From Alphaproteobacteria bacterium (GTDB taxonomy: Bacteria; Pseudomonadota; Alphaproteobacteria; Rhizobiales; Hyphomicrobiaceae), in contig JAJRRE010000440.1 of NCBI GenBank assembly GCA_024279745.1, positions 1 through 6,576 on the forward strand: a stretch of DNA of 6,576 bases, written 5' to 3'. Both the position numbers and the translations under genes were made by a program. The notes under the pieces are model-generated. The model was not told where the DNA came from, did not search any database, and saw only the letters and a list, made by a program, of their open reading frames with translations. Within the stretch, counting starts at the first letter, position 1, and every line of letters starts with the position of its first letter. Shown here one piece after another: positions 5,821-6,576 of this stretch.

Positions 5821-6576
5821 ATGAGTGAAACGCGCCACGACGTGGTCGCCATCGGCAACGCCATTGTAGATATTATCGGCCAATGCGACGATGCTTTCCT
5901 GGCCAAACATAATTGTCCCAAAGGCAATATGGCGCTGGTCGACGAAGCAGCTATTGACAAGCTCTATAACGACATGGGCCCAGGCATAGAAGTCTCCGGC
6001 GGTTCGGCCGCCAACACTATCGCCGGCATTGCCTCGCTTGGCGGGAAGGCTGGTTTCATCGGCAAAGTCGCCCAGGACCAGTTCGGCGAAATTTTTTCAC
6101 ATGATCTGAAAGCAATCGGCGTCACCTATCCTACGCCGCCGGCTGCTGCGGGGAGCGCGCCAACCGCCCGCTCACTGGTCCTGGTGACGCCCGACGGCGA
6201 ACGCACCATGAATACATTTTTGGGTGTCAGCCCGGAACTGGATAATGGCGCGGTTGATGCAGCGTTGATCGAGAGCGCGGGCATTGTTTATCTGGAAGGT
6301 TATTTGTTTGACCGCGAAGAAGCCAAAACCGCCTTTCGCAACACGGCACAAATTGCCGCCAAAGCCAACACGCGCGTCGCGCTAACATTGTCGGACGGGT
6401 TTTGTGTCGGCCGCCACCGGGCTGAGTTTTTGCAACTGATCCGCGATGGTGTCGATGTTCTATTTGCCAATGAAGAAGAAGTGCTTGCACTTTATGAGAC
6501 AACATCATTTGACGATGCCCTGTCCCGCGTAAAGGCCGATACGAAGCTGGCTGCAATTACACTGGGCGCGCAAGGA
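5821..6576 (+). CDS. PfkB-family carbohydrate kinase, probable adenosine kinase (3' end outside window)
   Basis: The frame is open from ATG 5821 to the last base (252 codons) without a stop, so the C-terminal part is missing. The expected reaction is ATP-dependent phosphorylation of adenosine to AMP in the cytoplasm (purine salvage). Visible features are the N-terminal strand VVAIGNAIVDII with Asp17, the likely ribose-binding Asp, and the PfkB signature 1 region GGSAANTIAGIASLGGKAGFIGKV starting at residue 60. TPDGERTMNTFLG, YLEGYLFD, LSDGFCVGRHR and FANEEEVLAL follow, and the last residues TLGAQG begin the ATP-site region. The catalytic GAGD motif would lie just beyond the window and cannot be checked. 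The GNAIVD start and the GGSAANT form favour the alphaproteobacterial adenosine-kinase group over ribokinase or fructokinase, but a related nucleoside or sugar substrate is possible. AGGAG at 5809-5813 supports the start. Confidence 0.86.
   Translation, partial: MSETRHDVVAIGNAIVDIIGQCDDAFLAKHNCPKGNMALVDEAAIDKLYNDMGPGIEVSGGSAANTIAGIASLGGKAGFIGKVAQDQFGEIFSHDLKAIGVTYPTPPAAAGSAPTARSLVLVTPDGERTMNTFLGVSPELDNGAVDAALIESAGIVYLEGYLFDREEAKTAFRNTAQIAAKANTRVALTLSDGFCVGRHRAEFLQLIRDGVDVLFANEEEVLALYETTSFDDALSRVKADTKLAAITLGAQG

Overview
The window looks like a piece of an alphaproteobacterial chromosome. The evidence is the compact leuS-lptE-holA order, a PfkB-family nucleoside kinase of the alphaproteobacterial adenosine-kinase type, an LptE with the alphaproteobacterial FRPLxG motif after the lipobox, and a strong scarcity of GANTC (the CcrM methylation site) inside genes. 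I cannot name the genus. Every supported gene lies on the + strand.

Layout. Positions 1-453 hold the 3' part of a c-type cytochrome gene with one CxxCH haem site; its start lies before the window. Positions 454-861 are a non-coding gap with a 61-base imperfect palindrome (668-728) and four of the seven GANTC sites I found by eye in the window. Positions 862-3666 are leuS (leucyl-tRNA synthetase), complete, with an Ala/Lys-rich N-terminal extension and an extra polar segment before KMSKS. lptE (LPS-assembly lipoprotein) overlaps the leuS end, and holA (DNA polymerase III delta subunit) follows after 2 bases, so the three probably form one translationally coupled operon. Positions 5287-5820 contain no convincing gene but are densely folded: two related compound-hairpin units face each other as an inverted pair, with extra hairpins between them and a possible third, degraded copy. 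From 5821 a well-preceded PfkB/adenosine-kinase gene runs off the right end.

How the parts relate. leuS, lptE and holA are housekeeping genes for translation, outer-membrane LPS transport and replication clamp loading. They are linked by conserved gene order rather than by a shared pathway. The cytochrome (respiration or periplasmic electron transfer) and the kinase (purine salvage) look like independent flanking units. No complete new gene system is visible. The most interesting signal is the structured non-coding region after holA: two copies keep the same base-paired shape and the same asymmetric 4-base bulge while five base pairs have changed on both sides. This resembles REP/REPIN-like or MITE-like mobile repeats, or a structured RNA.
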